Positions 47,142-58,011 are shown, counted from the first letter of the stretch. The stretch is 64,000 nt of DNA from Vitrella brassicaformis (GCA_001179505.1 CDMY01000123.1:120769-184768), one strand, 5' to 3'. Made by a program: numbers and translations. Notes: generated by a model from the sequence alone, not told the origin.

Positions 47142-48211
47142 ATGGATGGATGCATCAACAGCAGAGAGGTGTGTGGTCACTTTTTGTGACCGTTGCGTGG
47201 ATGGGATGCCGCGTAGACCTGATGATGTGCTTGTTTAGCGAGCGTGCATACACACATGGGTACATACATACATATGGGTAGGTAGGGAGAGAGATAGGGA
47301 GAGAGGAGCTACACCCGCGTCGATCCCAGCTGCTGAGATGTGATGTGTGAGGGAGAGGTACCGGCACGCCGACTGAGACCGTTTCTTGTTGCGGTGGGTA
47401 TTGATTTTGATTTAACACTGGTGTGTTGTTAAATCAAGATCCATACCCATGTCAACAGCAAACTGTCTCAGTAGAGAGGGAGGGCGGATGGGGTGGGATT
47501 CATTTCTGTGGTGTGTGAGCACGAGAACAGATGGGGGATGGATGGATGGGTGATGCATTTGTGGTGTGTGGTTGAGTGATTCGTCTGATAGAGGCGAATG
47601 CACTTGCTTGTGTGGTGGCTGACGTGATGCTATGGAATGGACGGTAACACATTCATTGATCTGAACCAGTGCGGACAGCATGTAAAATGAGACGACGCAC
47701 AACAGTTGCGCACGCATAAAGCAAACATGCACACGTAGCGTACACGGAAGACGACCAGCAAACGCACCGCACGCTATTTAAATGCATGCCGTGAACAATC
47801 GTCCCGCACATATCGACACACAGCGGGGTGAGGGGGGAGGGGCGAGATGTGGGCAAGCCATGGGTGAGGCAGGCCATGTTTGTATACATGTTGATATGCA
47901 TATCACGTCACCTTTCTCTCTCTGGCTCGGGCTGGAGGAGGAACGAGAAAAATGTTTTAGTCTTGTGGTAGTGGTGTGTGAAGTGTTGCACCGGCTGCGC
48001 GTCAGGGCGGCCAAACAGCCGATCCGTGTCCACGAATCCATCCATCCATCCATCCATCCATCGCTACACGATTCCCCCATGCAATGAATGCATGCACGCA
48101 TACAGTATGTGTTCATAAAGGGCATGGAAAGTGAGAAGAGAAGAGAGAAGAGAGAGAGTAGGGATGGATGGACCTATAAGATCATATCAGGTCGCATGAA
48201 GTCGGGTCAGA
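47142..48211. other. Convergent intergenic with hairpin
   Basis: Between the DM13 stop and the MYND gene stop. It contains a large imperfect hairpin (47373-47471, listed separately), a TACATA run (47261-47273) and a CCATC run (48038-48063). No coding frame is convincing. Confidence 0.5.
47373..47471. ncRNA. Long imperfect hairpin, pre-miRNA-like candidate
   Basis: The arms are 47373-47416 and 47428-47471, 44 nt each. Aligning the left arm with the reverse complement of the right gives 36 identities and 8 differences, two of which would be G-U pairs in plus-strand RNA. Ends match perfectly (CTGAGAC and GATTTAAC), with an 11-nt loop. Size, mismatch spread and small loop resemble a microRNA precursor or a decayed inverted-repeat element. 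It lies 230 bp past the DM13 stop, possibly in its 3' UTR. Expression is unknown. Confidence 0.45.
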
Positions 48212-49191
48212 TCAGATGCGGGGCTGCATGTTGGTGGCCGCGCTCATGGACTCGAAGGCGCTCATCTGCTGGAGTGTCGACAGCACCTTGTGAGCGTGCT
48301 CGGGAACCGCCGGCAGGTCCCACCCGTCGCGGGACGTTGGCATCGCCAGGCCCACCTGGCCCACCTGGTCGTGCTGCATGGCGTTGGTTAGGGCCGTCAG
48401 GCACTCATCTGCCGTCACGCCATGATGTAGGGTGACGCCGCCCGACCCGCACAGTGCCGCGATCATGCAGTCCTGCAGCACAAACATGCAGTGGGTACAG
48501 AGCAGGCTGGTCGCCATGCTCGTGTGTTGTGCGTGACGAATCTCACCTGGGCGTATGCCCGGAATTTGTCAGGGGTTTTCATGTTGATGCCGTCCTCCTG
48601 CTTGCCCACCTTACCGGTGAGTAGCGGCTGGATGAAGTCCTCGTCATACATCGTGATACACTCGCGCACATGGCCGGCACACATCGGCATGAGGAGCGCG
48701 CCCAGGCTCAGGCTCTGGCTCGCCAGCCGTGCCTCGGGGACGAACACCCGGTGTGTCCGCCCCGTCACGTCCGAGGTGTAGCGGATCTCCGCCACGAGGT
48801 TGCGGTCGCACTCCTCGAGCATGTCCTGGTGCAGCGGGTGGGCGATGTTGGTAGTCCTCTCTGTATATGCGGCAGTCGTCCTTGTGGCCCTCCTTCCAAT
48901 GGCCCTTCTGACACGCCTGCACACCCAACAACCACACACAGATTCATGATGGCATCCGCTGCGCGGCCACCTCATGCACGACGCACCTGGCTGCAGTAGA
49001 AGAAGCACCGACACGCCGAACACCGCTGACGCAAGTTGAAGGCAAAGGGAAGACGAGATAATATGTCACTCGCCTTGCTTCCGCTTCTTTCTTCCCTTCC
49101 GCCTTACCTTGGTGGCCATCTTCTTCCTGCAGCTGGAGCAGAAGGACACGAAGGCGTAAGTGCCGTCCTGCTTGAAACACGAGATGAACAT
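48212..49191 (-). CDS. MYND zinc-finger protein, apparent frame break
   Basis: Exons 49108-49191, 48987-49025, 48547-48916 and 48212-48472. The start MFISCFKQDGTYAFVSF is followed by FCSSCRKKMATK, RCSACRCFFYCSQ, ACQKGHWKEGHKDDC, a MYND zinc finger assembled across three exons. MYND domains bind proline-rich peptides and occur in transcription cofactors and SMYD methyltransferases. After DDCRIYRE the frame must move by one base (near 48855-48870) to reach NIAHPLHQDMLEECDRNLVA and the well-ordered C-terminus (LSLGALLMPMCAGHV, TLHHGVTADECLTALTNAM, ending NMQPRI). The exon total is 754 nt, one more than a multiple of three. It could be a base error, a recent mutation or an unrecognised splice. 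Confidence 0.65.
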
Positions 49192-49557
49192 GCAGGCTCA
49201 ACAAATCACGAGCGCACGCTATCAAAGGCTCACGGACAACTACCAGCTTCGCGCAAGCTTAAAATGGCCAAATCGATCGCGGCGAGAATTCCAAAGTCTC
49301 GCCGTCTACCTGGAGACGGGACATGGAAAAAGAGGATTTCCGACTGCACTTCAAGACAAATCCGCCATCCTGCCTCGCCCTGAGTTTCTTCGCCTTCGTC
49401 AGCGGTTTTTCCCTTCCGTTTCCTCCCCTTTCGCACCGCTGCTCCTCCCCGCCCCTGCCAGCCCCCTCTTCGACACGGAACAGGCCATCATGGAGTTCGA
49501 GGGAACTCGCCCGCCACCGTCCAGCTTCACGCTCTCTTCATTTTGACATTGTCAACA
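49192..49557. other. Intergenic, divergent, with HAT1 echo
   Basis: Between the MYND start (-) and the HAT1-like copy (+). At 49468-49503 the plus strand encodes LFDTEQAIMEFE, a second partial copy of the HAT1 segment IFDTDQAIMDFE, so a short piece was duplicated again just upstream of the main copy. No independent gene seen. Confidence 0.5.
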
Positions 49558-50007
49558 ATGGGTCGCGTCGGCCGCACCCGTTCACTGGGCGCCAACGCCC
49601 TCAAGAGCATCTCGTTCCACCCGTGTGAGTCCCTGCAAGACTATCACAAGCGCCCTTTCACCTTTCACCCGACGTTCGGCGACCACTTCTTCGACACGGA
49701 CCAGGCCGTCATGGATCTCGAGGAGTTAGCCCCAGCCGAGTCCGTGCACATCTTCTACACCCCCGACACCTTCGACCTCTTCGTGAAGATTGAGGGCGAG
49801 AGTCCACAGGCCTCCCGAAAGGGCGTCATGGACTGCCTGACCAAGGCAAAGTGGACCAAGTTGGCCTTCCCGAGCGGCTTCTTTGCCATACTCCCGAGAC
49901 TGTGTCATGGACTGCCTGGCCGACGACGTGGCCTCTACGGAAATGGAGCAGCGCCACGACCAACGGAAGAAGGAAAGGCAGCGTCAGGCCAGCCTTGCTG
50001 CGCTTAA
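49558..50007 (+). pseudogene. HAT1 partial duplicate (5' part)
   Basis: ATG at 49558 begins MGRVGRTRSLGANALKSISF and follows the HAT1 at 59855 for about 110 residues (DYHKRPFTFHPTFGDHFFDT, SVHIFYTPDTFDLFVKIEGE, GVMDCLTKAKWTKLAFPSGF). Homology stops at the FPSGFF/FPGGFC position, before the acetyltransferase core, and the frame ends at 50005-50007. The core, acetyl-CoA site and tail are missing, so it cannot be an acetyltransferase. The near-identical start and few gaps suggest a fairly recent copy. The 5' flank just before the ATG (TCGTCAACA vs TTGTCAACA) is also shared. Confidence 0.75.
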
Positions 50008-51925
50008 GGTACAGCGCCAGGTACGGGTGAATGGAGTGTACGCAGCGATGAGGTAGGACGACTCCCATCCGTCGAAAGCTGCACGAGCCAGGCCTGGCAA
50101 AACGGCAGGCGCAATGCTCTGTGCGAAGTTCGAATTCAGGCCCAGGTCATCAAGGGGTTCTTGTTGCCGTCAACGCCCTCGAGACATTTTCAACGATTAT
50201 CGACCCTATGGCCGCGTCGGAGCACCAGTTCTGAGCCGCTCCGACTCCCCACCAGCCTCTGATCCTTACTCGCTGCTCCGACTGCCCGTCGGTTTCTGAC
50301 GCCGCCACCGTCCAGCCACACCAGCAGCATGGAGGAGCCATCGTCCCTTGTTTCGTCCAGCCAGGAGCTCTCTTCGTCCAGCAACGTCCAGCCAGGAGCT
50401 CTCTTTCCCTTGTTTCGTCCAGCCACGAGCAGCCATCGAGCAGCCATCGTCCCTTGTTTCGTCCAGCCACGTGCTCTCTTCGTCCGGAGTATCTCGTTGG
50501 CCGCCATTCGATGGGAAAAGGGATGTATCGAAGGGCAAAGAGCAGCTGTATTTTCCTCCTCTTGGTATTCCTTCCCAGCTTATCGTTGTCTCCATTTTAT
50601 ATCCTGAAGTTTGGGACTTTTCTATCCGGCCCGGCCCCCGCCGTACGTGGCGAAGGTGAGAAGAGCGAGGAGACACTGTACTGAGTTGCAGGCGATGTGT
50701 AGGCACAGCTGAAGAGGGCGCTGCAGCTGCGGGACGAGATGCACGAGGTATAGAGGGTCAGACACGAGGATAGAAGCCAGATGTATCCACTGACAACACA
50801 TGTGTGTGTATGTATCGATGGACCTTTTGCGTGTGCAGGCCGCCCTGCGCCACGCCCAACAGCAGCTCGCTGAAGAACACCACAAGCGCCAGGTATGCAT
50901 GGCCCGATACGACGACAGCTAGGCTATATCAATCGACAAAATGTGTGCAGGATGACATTGTTTGGTTTCAACGACGATATGACGAGATGGGTAAATGAAA
51001 GAGACGGAAGGCATGTATGTACGTCATCGTGCATATGTATGTATGTATGTATGTCAGAGGCCGACCACCTTACCGCCCTTCGCGAGAAAGACGACGTCAT
51101 CGGTCAGCTGAGTGAGCGCTGAACAAATATGATGACACAACGTGCTCACACGATGCAGCTTTCTGTATCTCTGTCTGTCTGTCTGTCTGCATCAGACACA
51201 CGCCTGGCCGCCGCAGACCACACCATCGCCAAGCAACAAGAGACCGCGTGTGAACACAAGAGACATGAAAGAGTCGTGCGAATGCATTCATTGCTTGTAT
51301 GTTTCTCCCTCAATGGATGCAGATCGCCTCCCACGAGACCAAGGAGCGAGACTGGCGCCCCTGTCACAAGGAGTGGCAGGAGCGCCACAATTGGGATTAC
51401 GTGCGAATAATCGACCAACGTGAGCCGCACACAAATACACACACACGTTCGCCTGACTGCCATGTGTGAGTCTCTTGGCCGCCCTGTTTCTGTTCTTCAG
51501 ATGCTGCGTTGAAGGCGATACGCGGCCGCACCGCGAGCTTGGAGAAGGTTCGTTCAAACGATATGCGTACGTAGCGGGAAACGAGAACACTCACTCTCAC
51601 AGGTGCCGCTGTCTGGTTCTTTGATTGCTTGCAGCTCATCAGTTCCGTACGGCCGCTGTCCAAGGAGGACTTCATGACAGACACGGCCTACCACGACTAC
51701 TGCCGGGCTGTTCCAGTGTTTGATCGTGAGCAAGGCACTCGGCACACGAAAACCCATCGCCACTCATATCTGTGCGCGTTTGTGTGTGGATTGTTTTCTC
51801 CCTCAGAGTGTGGGTATTCGCCCGACCATGTCAACATCACCACCGAGCACAGCGCTACCATCACCAGTGTGTCTGGGCTGCCAGACTCCATCAACCACGA
51901 CGTCCTACTGCAACAGATCGAGACC
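49907..51925 (+). CDS. Coiled-coil protein, 3' end unresolved
   Basis: Well-formed exons 50703-50747, 50839-50892, 50951-50990, 51058-51111, 51196-51272, 51323-51419, 51501-51547, 51635-51725 and 51807-51925 join in frame (208 codons) with no stop. They encode AQLKRALQLRDEMHE, HAQQQLAEEHHKRQ, DDIVWFQRRYDEM, EADHLTALREKDDVIGQL, then SSVRPLSKEDFMTDTAYHDY and TITSVSGLPDSINHDVLLQQ. A possible first exon is 49907-50008 (MDCLADDVASTEMEQRHDQR), which lies inside the HAT1-derived sequence in another frame. After 51925 an acceptor near 52008 leads into repeat DNA, so the end is unclear. No family recognised; the first half is a coiled coil, the second globular. Confidence 0.5.
50325..50500 (+). repeat. 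Imperfect tandem repeats
   Basis: Modules such as CGTCCAGCCAGGAGCTCTCT and TCGTCCCTTGTTTCGTCCAG recur three or more times in varied order, with CGAGCAGCCAT doubled. They sit in the large intron or gap between 50009 and 50702. Long open frames on both strands here (for example repeated SWLDETR on the minus strand) are by-products of the repeat. Confidence 0.65.
50593..50608 (+). promoter_or_regulatory. TTTTATATCCTGAAG box
   Basis: One of at least four places in the window with CAT/ACG-TTTTATAT followed by C/T-rich or TTG bases (also 23051-23060 minus, 24697-24710 minus, 54279-54290 plus; a weaker form ACATTCTATATCTG at 52843-52856). It is about 95-110 bp upstream of the first secure coiled-coil exon. 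A TATA-like core promoter element is possible. Confidence 0.3.
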
Positions 51926-53527
51926 GTAAGCCAGCCAGTCGACTGTCATACCAAGTACCTAAACATACAAAGCTGTTTATCCTGGTGTCACGTGTGTGTA
52001 TGGTCAGGCATTCATCAACTGCCACGGCTTGTGTTTGTGTGCGTTTGGGCATCGCGAGCGCACTCCTCCACTGGCTAGTTTTTCGGTCGGTTGGTCGTGT
52101 TTTGGTCGGCTGCACTGGGGGAAGGGGGCTGATCGGGTGCGTTTGCGTGTGGTGATAGTACGTCCATGCAGATTTGGGATTTTCGTCTCGTGCGTGCCGT
52201 GTGTGCGGTCGCCCGGGCGCTTCGGCTCATCCTTTGATCCGAGAGACAGACAGAGACAGATCGGCCGACCGACCGACAATGGGATTGCGTGTGTGCGAGT
52301 GAGAGTGTTCGGGCGGGCAAAGGCTGCTTTTGGGTGCTGTGCGTGTGTGTGGTGATAACAAACTGTCTGACATTGGCTGTGGCCGGCTGCTGGCTGGCTG
52401 GCTGGCCGGGTGACTGGCTTGCTGGATGGTGCATTGCTGCGTGGATGCATGTGGTTTGGGTACGTCCATGCATGCAGGTTTGGGATTTGAGAAGACTAGT
52501 GGACTCTGGGTAAGACTACTGCACGGACGCTGTGTCTGTGCGCTGTTTGTGGTGTAGGTGTAGGTGTGTGTGCCTTGGGTGCCGGTTGTGTTGCTGAGGA
52601 GAGAGAGAGAGAGGCTGTCTGTCTGTGTTTTAGGGACTTGCTGCTGTACTTTGTGCCGTGGGTCCGTTCGTTGTGGGTTGACTGTCTGCCAGAAAAGGGC
52701 AGACACTGTCAGCAGGGAGGACACAAAACGAGTTCGTCAAATCTACGGCGGCCCCGGTAAGATGTGGCTCGATGAGAACCACACAATGTGTTGTTGGCCT
52801 GCTCTTTTTCGTCTGTGCTGATGTGCAGCTGCATCGGTGTCTACATTCTATATCTGTTCGTCCCGTCCCATCGCTCCTGCCGGCTGTACCTGAGAAAATG
52901 GTGAGTGAAGTGGGCCACGAGCCCAGCAAAGCTGTCATCCATCGCCGTTGATGTGTATGTGTGTGTGTGTCATCAAGATGGAGCACGCCACCCGAAGACT
53001 TGCACCACCACAACCACATCTACGATCGCAAGGTGGCAAGGTGGCAGGCCAACACACGCAGGCAGACAGGGAGCATCCACAATGTGTGTGCAGTGCATGC
53101 ATTCATCACATACATATGAGATCATCCCTTCTATCTGTCTGTCTGTCTGTCTGTGGTGGACATGGTCGCGGTGGACAACGGCCGCGAAGGCGATCCCATG
53201 ATGGTCAGCAGCCGTTTCTGTGGTGAGAGAGTGCCGTTGCCGGACAGGTGACTGACTAGGTGCGCGTGCCTGGGATTTGAGTACTCGACTTGGTTGGATT
53301 TGTGTCGGACAAGTCGAGCAGCAGTGCAGTAGTGCAGCAGCCGCCGCTGGTGGTGGTGGTGGTGCGAGGCACCACGCCATGACGTTGCGCGGGAGGCGAG
53401 GGAAGCGGTCTGTGAGCGGGAGCCAAGGGCTGAAAATGGTCAGTCAGTGAGTGCGAAAGTGTGCCTATGCTTTGCATCCTATCCTGTCTGGTCTGTGTGG
53501 GTGTCCGTCTTATCCATGGTGCAGAGC
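51926..53527. other. Repeat-rich gap
   Basis: Holds two copies of a dispersed element (listed) and poorly coding DNA. Peptides such as VWDLRRLVDSG at 52480 look like WD40 pieces but recur as part of the repeat. Possible small 5' exons of the next gene (ATG at 52898, 52977) were not resolvable. Confidence 0.4.
52045..52525 (+). repeat. Dispersed element, two copies
   Basis: Copy A (about 52045-52190) starts GCATCGCGAGCGCACT, continues TTTTTCGGTCGGTTGGTCGT and ends GTACGTCCATGCAGATTTGG. Copy B (about 52310-52525) has GGCTGCTTTTGGGTGC, GTGGTGATAAC, then GTTTGGGATTTGAG and GGACTCTGGGTAAGACTACT. Together they match, in the same internal order, the minus-strand copy at 57300-57560. Confidence 0.7.
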
Positions 53528-54190
53528 ATGGCGAATGAGGATGCGGGCAAGGGCGATGCGACCGGTTCCATCCCGACCATCGACTGCCTCGTCAACGAGC
53601 TCAAGCAAACCGAAGACCAAGCCGAGCGGTCGGTGGACACCTACCTACACTTACCACACACACACACACACTGCCCTCGCCTGCCTCCCTGCGCATATCG
53701 TTGGCATCTGTCAATCAGGATGACGGAGCTGCTGGAGGTCGCCCGTCTGCTGCCGGACCCCCTGCCGAAGAAGTGCAAGAAAGTGATGCACTTCAAGTAC
53801 GTCCATCGCACACACACACACATGCACACACACACAGACGGGGATCATATATTCCGGGGGATGCCACGTCTCATCCGTGTGATCTCTGTTCGCTGTGTGA
53901 TGGGTGCAGCACGGTCAAGAAGCTGCGGAGTGTCTTTCCACAGGGAGGCGGGGAGGGAGGGGGGAAGGAGAGGGTCAAGAAGCCCGCCAAGCCACACTCA
54001 AGGAGTTCAAGAAGGTATGAATGTCAGTCGGCACATAGCATACACGCTCATGTCTGTCTGTCTCTCTCTCTCTCTTTCTGTGCGTGTGTGTGTGTGTGGT
54101 TGGCATGGTGTCTGCAGAACTTCACCTCCAATGGCGCGGAAGCCCTCGGGCGACCCCGACGGCCAGCCGTCGCCCAAGAGGGCAAAGTGA
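53528..54190 (+). CDS. Small basic protein with SIPTI motif (118 aa)
   Basis: Exons 53528-53628, 53719-53796, 53910-54014 and 54118-54190 join in frame (357 nt). The protein reads MANEDAGKGDATGSIPTIDC, then LVNELKQTEDQAERMTELLE, VARLLPDPLPKKCKKVMHFN, TVKKLRSVFPQGGGEGG, and a Lys/Arg/Ser/Pro-rich end DGQPSPKRAK. It looks nuclear. The parts SIPTI, TVKKLRxVF and DGQPSPxxAK, and even the intron before TVKK, recur in the minus-strand frame at 58012-58440. The MTELLEVARLLPD exon is missing there. Upstream exons may exist, as an acceptor precedes the ATG. No known family. Confidence 0.55.
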   Translation: MANEDAGKGDATGSIPTIDCLVNELKQTEDQAERSVDTYLHLPHTHTHCPRLPPCAYRWHLSIRMTELLEVARLLPDPLPKKCKKVMHFKYVHRTHTHMHTHTDGDHIFRGMPRLIRVISVRCVMGAARSRSCGVSFHREAGREGGRRGSRSPPSHTQGVQEGMNVSRHIAYTLMSVCLSLSLSVRVCVCGWHGVCRTSPPMARKPSGDPDGQPSPKRAK

Positions 54191-54518
54191 GTGGTGGATG
54201 CGTAGAATTTGGGGGTGTATGACGTGATTTGGCAACCAGGAGCAGCCACCGTCATCGCTCCAAAAGCTCGCTGTCTACATTTTATATTTTGTGATCGTCT
54301 GATCTGACCAGACTCTTGTCCAATTTAAAAGCGTGGCAATGAATAGATCGCCGATCAACGAATTAGCTCGCACATGTTGCGCACACAGCACCTCCTCCGC
54401 AGGGCATCCTCCGCAGGGCATCCTCCAGTCCCTTCCTGCTCCTGATTCCTACAAGCAACCAGGAATCATTCTCTTCTCTTCAGTTCGTTCATCACTTCCC
54501 ATCAGCTCTCGATGAGTC
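54191..54518. promoter_or_regulatory. Promoter region of RMD1 gene
   Basis: CTGTCTACATTTTATATTTT at 54271-54290 is a recurring TATA-like box, about 230 bp before the RMD1 ATG. A direct repeat GCAGGGCATCCTCC lies at 54400-54425. No coding sequence. Confidence 0.4.
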
Positions 54519-56585
54519 ATGGCTTCCCCATCGCCCCTCGATTACCGGAGGCTGCCTGACGTCGATGACACCGACAGCTGGTCCGACTCAGGGGTGAGAA
54601 GGAGAAACGGGGACGATGCTGGCGCATGGCTGACTGCCCATCCGCTGTGTTGATGCAGTACGCGCACAGGAAGCCTCTTCGTGCAGCGAAGAAGCGCGCG
54701 GACATTCAAACGACCATTCGGGAAAAGAATGAGGTCAGCGAAAGAAAGTGAGTGACTGTTCATCCGCAGAGGCGTGTTCTTGTTTGCAGCATGTGGCTGA
54801 GCCGGCCGGCAATGTGTGGTGCTGCTGCCTTGGAGGCGCAATGGTCAGACATGCACATCGTGACGGCGCAGACACACCACACACCTTTGTCTGTTGCGGC
54901 TTTCAGCTGATGGAGAAGATCGCAGATGCGTGCAAGAAGAACCGGTTAAAAGACCTGAGGTCGGCTCACGTCCACGACCACGCGTATTTCGGCTCTTTTT
55001 GCACGTGTTCTGGCCGCCTTTGTGCAGGATGGAGCGTCGCTTCAGTGAGGCCATGTTCGTCAAGGCGTTCGAGCGGGGCAAGAACTGCTTCATCTTCAGA
55101 TTTGGCACCGTCGTGTGCTGGGACTTCAACGCTGACGAACGACAAGTGAGAGAGGGAGGGAGGGAGGGAGGGAGACCGTGCCCAGAAAGTGTGGAATCTT
55201 TGTCCTTGGGTTTGTTCGTCAGCGTTTGGTGCAGCTATTGCTGCCCTTCATAGTGGAGGTGCTGACCGAGAAGCAGCGCGAGGAAGACGACATGAGTTAC
55301 GTCTGGTGAGCATTCAGCGAGGCGGCCCACCTACCTGTCTACTGCATGAATGCACGTGTGGGGCCTGGCAGGGGCGACAAGCCGCAGATCCGCAAAGACA
55401 CCATGCACCTGGTCAGCACATTCACCCACACAGTCGCGAAAAGGGCCGAGTGTGTCAGAGGCCGAGCCGAGAGACCCTATCTCTCACCTGCCGATGCGCG
55501 CTGTGTGTGCAGGTGACGTCGGACATGTTTGAGAAGCTGGCGTACAGCTATGCCTTCGCCCAGAGCGTCAAGCTGACGGTGTTTGAGGAGGTCATCGAGA
55601 ACACCATCGAGTCGACCAGAAACATACCAGGTATGAACCTAGACAGACACACGCATACACAGACACTCAGACACACCGACACACAGACAGAGACAGAGAG
55701 AGGCAGACAGATACACAGACAGACACAGACACAGACATAGACACAGACACAGACAGACACACAGACACAGACAGACACACAGACACAGACAGACAGACAC
55801 ACAGACAGACACACAGACAGAAAGAGAGAGCGAGTACACATGGTTCTTTGTCGGCCCCATGTTCATACATGCAGAGGGTTTGATGAAGACTGGCAAGATC
55901 CATCTGAAGCGCGAGGACATCTCCAAGAAGATCGGCGAGTTGTTCCTGCAGCGCTGCTACGTCAACCTGCACACCGACATCCTCGACACACCTGGTAGGC
56001 CAGGCCAAGATGGCCGGGAGGCACACAGCAATGCCGTTGTTGGCTCGCTGTCTGAGTGCAGACATCTTCTGGGAGTTTGACGAGTTTGAGGGCACATACT
56101 CGTGAGCGACAACCGATCATCGGTGGCCACGCATAGCATACACACCTGGGCGTTTGGTGCTGTTCTGCATTCAGTTCATGTCGTGGCTACCTGGAGATCA
56201 CCAAACGAGTCGAGATCCTCAACCAGCGGTAGGGAGACAGCCAGGGACGGACAGCAGCAACCACTCACTCACTCACTCCTGCGATCGCATCGGTGTCTGT
56301 CTGTGTCTGTGTGTGGCATCGCATGTAGGCTGGACATCATAAAGGACCTGTATGACATGCTCCACAACGAACTCACCATACAGGTCAGCAAGTGAAGCCG
56401 ACCCACCATGACGATGTGTCCCGGGCTCCCCCCTCACTCCTCCTTCGTGTGTGTATGTGTGTCTGCCTGCCTGCCTGCAGCATGGGTACAAGTTGGAGTG
56501 GATTGTCATCTACCTCATCTGCATTGAGGTCGCCATCGAGGTCATCTGGAACATTCTCATCAAGGACGTCTTCGGATGGGTCTAG
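54519..56585 (+). CDS. RMD1/RMND1 family (DUF155) membrane protein (329 aa)
   Basis: Thirteen exons in frame (990 nt): 54519-54593, 54659-54733, 54790-54843, 54907-54959, 55028-55145, 55223-55305, 55372-55411, 55513-55630, 55875-55994, 56062-56101, 56175-56228, 56329-56383, 56481-56585. The DUF155 core is clear: [93 protein letters not shown], and the C-terminal membrane segment [17 protein letters not shown]. Members are mitochondrial or vacuolar/endomembrane proteins; human RMND1 supports mitochondrial translation. A CCC cluster (WCCCLGG) near residue 58 and no evident transit peptide leave the location open. Confidence 0.88.
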
Positions 56586-58011
56586 CCGAGTTGATGTCGG
56601 TCACCCGGGCGGCTTGTCCGTCGCCTCTTGTCGAGTGTTGCCGCCTCACTTTTTCGATCGTCAGTAAGGCCCGTGTGGCGTGTTTTTTCGGGCGGTTTTC
56701 GACGTCACGTGGGTGAAGGGGGACGCAGCTGTATGCATGACGTATTACATGCGCGACACATTGGGTTGATGGATGGACTGATGTGATCAAGTTGTTACTA
56801 CAATGAACTCTTTGTCAGGTCTGTAATCAATCAATCCTGGCTTGTGCAGCGAGCCACTCCACACACATGCAGTGCAGACGGACTAAAGTCCTCGTCAAGT
56901 TAGTGCAGCTGGCTAAATGGTGCACCACTCACTCCACCATGAAAGGATCCATCCATCCATCCATGTGTGCAGGCTAGGTTGAGTCAGTCAAGTTGAGCAC
57001 GCACCATCCACCGACTCCATCGACACGTGCTTTTTCTGCCTGCCTCTCTCATCAAGTTAAGTTACTACCCGATTCGTGGGTCATGCACCATGAAATGAAC
57101 AGACGAACCGTCGAGGGACCTACCAACCCATACATACATGCAGACTTGACAGCTGACTAAACTGCCTGCCTTGCATCTGCACTGATCAGGTTGTCGCTAG
57201 CTACCAGCACAGACACCAACGCACACACTAAATCATAGGTGTACAAAATGTGCTGAGCGATCCGCACTTCAGCAGCCGTGCAGCCAGTGGTGTGTAAGGG
57301 GCATTAGATAGTAGTAAGCAGTAGTCTTACCCAGAGTCCACTGCGTCCTCAAATCCCAAATCTGCATGGACGTACTATAACCACATCCACGCAGCAATTG
57401 GATGTCAGGGTAGTTATCACCACACTCAACGCACCCAAAAGCAGCCGCCCGCCCGCCCGCCCAGTAAGTCACAATGAATGAACTGTAGCCGACCGCAACA
57501 CGACCAACCGACCGACAAACTCGCCAGTGGCGGAAGTGCGCTCGCGATGCCGATGGCTGCTCGTGGCTGTCTGTCTGTCACAGTGTCTCTCCCTCTTGCT
57601 GCCTCCCTGTCGGGGTCCTTCTGCCCCGTCGGCTTTCTCCTTCTCTGCTCACACACCACCGAACGGCACACAACAAGACAAGCAGACAGGCGGCCCATTG
57701 CGCACTGGTCATAAACCAGTGCAGTGCACGGCGGTCGCTGCCTTGCAGAGCTTGCAGGCTGGCTGTCAGAGAGAGGGGAGAGAGGGGAGTGAATGAGCAG
57801 ACAGGTCGAGAGAGGAGAGTAGTGCTACAGGGGAAAGATGCATTACCCAGTCAGCCAGTCAGCCGGTCACTCGATCACCCAACCCACACGCAGTCTCACA
57901 CAGTTAGTTATCACCACACCACACGCACACGCACCCAAAAGCAGCCGCCCGCCCGCCCGCCCGCCCACCCAGTAAGCCGACAGAACCACGACCAACCGAC
58001 CGAAAAACTAG
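56586..58011. other. Gene-poor, repeat-bearing region
   Basis: Downstream of RMD1 and of the minus-strand SIPTI relative. It contains dispersed-element copies (57300-57560 and 57880-58020, minus), a CCGCCCG run, a GAGAGGG duplication near 57770, and a perfect 8-bp stem (GCACTGGT / ACCAGTGC) at 57701-57721. No credible gene. Confidence 0.5.

Noticed and set aside
52470-52512. WD40-like peptide VWDLRRLVDSG as evidence for a WD40 gene
   Set aside because: The same DNA recurs at 52155-52190 and on the minus strand at 57300-57370 as part of a dispersed repeat, without other WD40 repeats or consistent splice sites.
57701-57721. Hairpin GCACTGGT / ACCAGTGC as a terminator or small RNA
   Set aside because: Only 8 bp of stem, no U-run and no gene end next to it; likely chance in repeat-rich DNA.
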